Source of the DNA: CAZNQW01 sp964575225
Lineage (GTDB): Bacteria > Chloroflexota > Anaerolineae > JAAYZQ01
Assembly (NCBI GenBank): GCA_964575225.1
Contig: CAZNQW010000096.1
Coordinates: forward strand, 1 to 13,762
Direction of reading: 5' to 3'
DNA: 13,762 nt
Below are positions 12,254 through 13,762 of the stretch, piece by piece. Position 1 is the stretch's first letter. Each line of letters begins with the position of its first letter. Below the pieces are notes generated by a model. It was not told the DNA's origin, did no database searches, and saw only the letters and a program-made list of their open reading frames with translations. The translations under genes were made by a program, and so were the position numbers.

Positions 12254-13762
12254 CTAGGGTGCCAGCACCACGCCTTCGTAGTAGTCGGCGCCAACAGGCT
12301 GAGCCACGTAGCCGCTCACCTTGGCCGAGAAGATCAGGGGCGTGTTATTGTGGGCGACCCACAGGCGAGCCACGTCGTCGTGCAGGAGTTGCTCGATTTG
12401 TTTATAGAGCGCCTCACGCTCAGCTTGGTCGGGGTTTACAGAAGCCTGGTAGCACAGGTAGGCAACCTCCGTGTTGCTGTACCAACCTTCTCGGCTATCG
12501 GGCGATTTCACCCACTCGGAGGGATCGACGTCGGACACCCGGTCGTCGCTGCCAAAGCCAAAGAAGTAGTTGTGGAAGTTGTCCGGGTCGCCGTTGTCGC
12601 CACCCCATCCGAGCATGTACAGACCCATAAGCTGGCCATCGCGGCGCAGGCCAAGATAGGTCGACCAGTCACCGGCCAGTTCCAATTGGACGTTGATGCC
12701 GGCCCTGGCCAGATCGGCAGCCATTCCTTCGCCGATCTCTTTCGGGCTGGGGTAGTAGAAGCGGGTTACGGGCATGTAGTACAGGCGCAGCGGGATTTTG
12801 GTTCCGGCAGCAAAGACCACGTTGCCCTCGGCGTCAAGCACGTCTTCGGCGACGGTTACTTCGCTGATCCCATCGGGGAAACCGGCTTCGGCCAGGTACT
12901 GCTTGGCCAGGTCAGGATCGTAGGCCCAGTCCTCGATGGCGTCGTTGTGGCCCCAGACGAGAGGTGGTAGGAAGTTGGTGGCTGCCTCGCCGTAGGCCCC
13001 GTAAAAGTTCTCGACCAGGCCCACGCGGTTGATGGCATGGGCTACGGCCTTGCGGAAGTTCACGTCCTGCATTTCCTGGATCTTGAAGTTAAAGGCCAGG
13101 TAGCCGGTGTTGAGGGCCGGGCGGGCCAGTACGTAGAGATTCGGATCGGCCTCGGCGGTCGCCAGGTCCTCGACGACGGCCTGCTCCAAGCCGTGGATGT
13201 CTCCGGCCTGCAGGGCCAAGAAGCGCGCCGAGTCGTCGGGGATCACCCGCCAGACGATCTCGTCGATTGGCGGCCGACCACCCCAGTAGTCGTCGTTGGC
13301 TACGACGGTGATGTGGTCACCCTCCACCCACTCGACGAACTTGAAGGGGCCAGTGCCCACGCAACCGGAAGACGGCAATCCATAGTCCTCGCCGTACTTT
13401 TCGATGGCTGCTGGGCTAGAGATGGCAAACATGTCCATGGCCAGGTTGGCCAGGAAGGGAGCCAGTGGGGCACTGAGTGTGAACTTGACTGTGTAGTTCT
13501 CCACGGCTTCCACGCTGGTGATCATGCCGGCGTCGTCAAATCCGCCGAACATATACTCATAGTACTCGAACACCTGGCTGGGGAAGTGGTAGGGGTTGTC
13601 GGTGAACCGCCAGCGCTCAAAGTTAAAGACGACAGCGTCGGCGTTAAAGTCGGTCCCGTCGTGGAACTTGACGCCTTCGCGCAGCTTGCAGGTCCACTCG
13701 GTGCTGTCGTCGTTGGCCGTGCACTCGGTGGCCAGGGCCGGGATCGGCAAGGTGCTGCCGGG
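12254..13762 (-). CDS. Family 5 extracellular substrate-binding protein (DppA/OppA type), 5' end cut by window edge
   Basis: The frame is open to the right edge, giving 502 visible residues; the TTG at 13750 is an internal Leu codon, since PGST precedes it in frame. The N-terminus, with any signal or lipoprotein peptide, is outside. It is the extracytoplasmic receptor of a peptide/nickel-type ABC importer. Family blocks: CKLREGVKFHDGTDFNADAV near the visible N-terminus, then GCVGTGPFKFVEWVEGD, DYWGGRPPIDEIVWRVIPD, LNTGYLAFNFK, VNFRKAVAHAINR, the DppA-like GWGGDNGDPDNFHNYF, and a C-terminal QIEQLLHDDVARLWVAHNN. These favour a dipeptide/oligopeptide ligand, but family 5 proteins also bind other ligands. 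First gene of the block seen here; the matching DppB and DppC permeases follow after 109 bp. Confidence 0.95.
   Translation of the reverse strand, partial: PGSTLPIPALATECTANDDSTEWTCKLREGVKFHDGTDFNADAVVFNFERWRFTDNPYHFPSQVFEYYEYMFGGFDDAGMITSVEAVENYTVKFTLSAPLAPFLANLAMDMFAISSPAAIEKYGEDYGLPSSGCVGTGPFKFVEWVEGDHITVVANDDYWGGRPPIDEIVWRVIPDDSARFLALQAGDIHGLEQAVVEDLATAEADPNLYVLARPALNTGYLAFNFKIQEMQDVNFRKAVAHAINRVGLVENFYGAYGEAATNFLPPLVWGHNDAIEDWAYDPDLAKQYLAEAGFPDGISEVTVAEDVLDAEGNVVFAAGTKIPLRLYYMPVTRFYYPSPKEIGEGMAADLARAGINVQLELAGDWSTYLGLRRDGQLMGLYMLGWGGDNGDPDNFHNYFFGFGSDDRVSDVDPSEWVKSPDSREGWYSNTEVAYLCYQASVNPDQAEREALYKQIEQLLHDDVARLWVAHNNTPLIFSAKVSGYVAQPVGADYYEGVVLAP

Noticed and set aside
13748..13750. TTG at 13750 as start of the binding-protein gene
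   Set aside because: The frame remains open to the window edge, and the residues there continue a mature-domain sequence without a signal peptide, so it is an internal Leu codon of a cut gene.
1..13762. CRISPR arrays, tRNA, rRNA, prophage genes and full-length insertion sequences
   Set aside because: Looked for on both strands. I saw no regularly spaced repeats, no tRNA- or rRNA-like segments, and no transposase, integrase or phage genes.

Overview
The window looks like a chromosomal segment of a Chloroflexota-type bacterium (Anaerolineae/Caldilineae-like). This is an inference from GC-rich coding sequence, GTG and TTG starts, and gene style (RecN followed by a TPR/B-box/membrane protein and a WecA-like transferase). 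I could not run a search. Every convincing gene is on the minus strand, so transcription runs from the right edge to the left edge. The genes at both edges are cut.

Right half (13762 to 6772, read leftwards): a family 5 (dipeptide/oligopeptide type) substrate-binding protein missing its N-terminus; a 109-bp gap with two hairpins; a DppB/OppB-type permease; and a DppC/OppC-type permease carrying an insertion of about 100 residues. Next comes a 741-residue protein that joins one membrane helix, a seven-blade WD40 propeller, four more helices and a polar-amino-acid (GlnP/HisM-type) permease domain. Its GlnQ/HisP-type ATPase follows 3 bp later. No DppD/DppF ATPase and no family 3 amino-acid binding protein is present in the window. 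The WD40-permease fusion is the most unusual object here.

Middle (6687 to 1610): a metal-dependent amidohydrolase of the imidazolonepropionase-like group; a WecA/MraY-like polyprenyl-phosphate sugar-phosphate transferase that lacks the expected catalytic-motif aspartate and is preceded by a near-perfect sigma70-type promoter placed for a leaderless message; a TPR plus B-box zinc finger plus membrane protein with its own promoter; and recN.

Left part (1609 to 1): a 440-bp intergenic region holding a 153-bp MITE-like element with 12-bp inverted ends and an exact 10-bp flanking direct repeat, plus an 81-bp palindromic element. After that come a small SCP2 sterol-carrier-like gene with a clear promoter, a 16-bp perfect hairpin, a 478-bp gap without a convincing gene, and an unrecognised helical protein that runs off the left edge. 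Its promoter is overlaid by an inverted repeat.

Taken together, the right half is a nutrient-import (peptide/amino acid) block that may feed the amidohydrolase. The middle and left are housekeeping or envelope/repair genes transcribed as separate short units from internal promoters.
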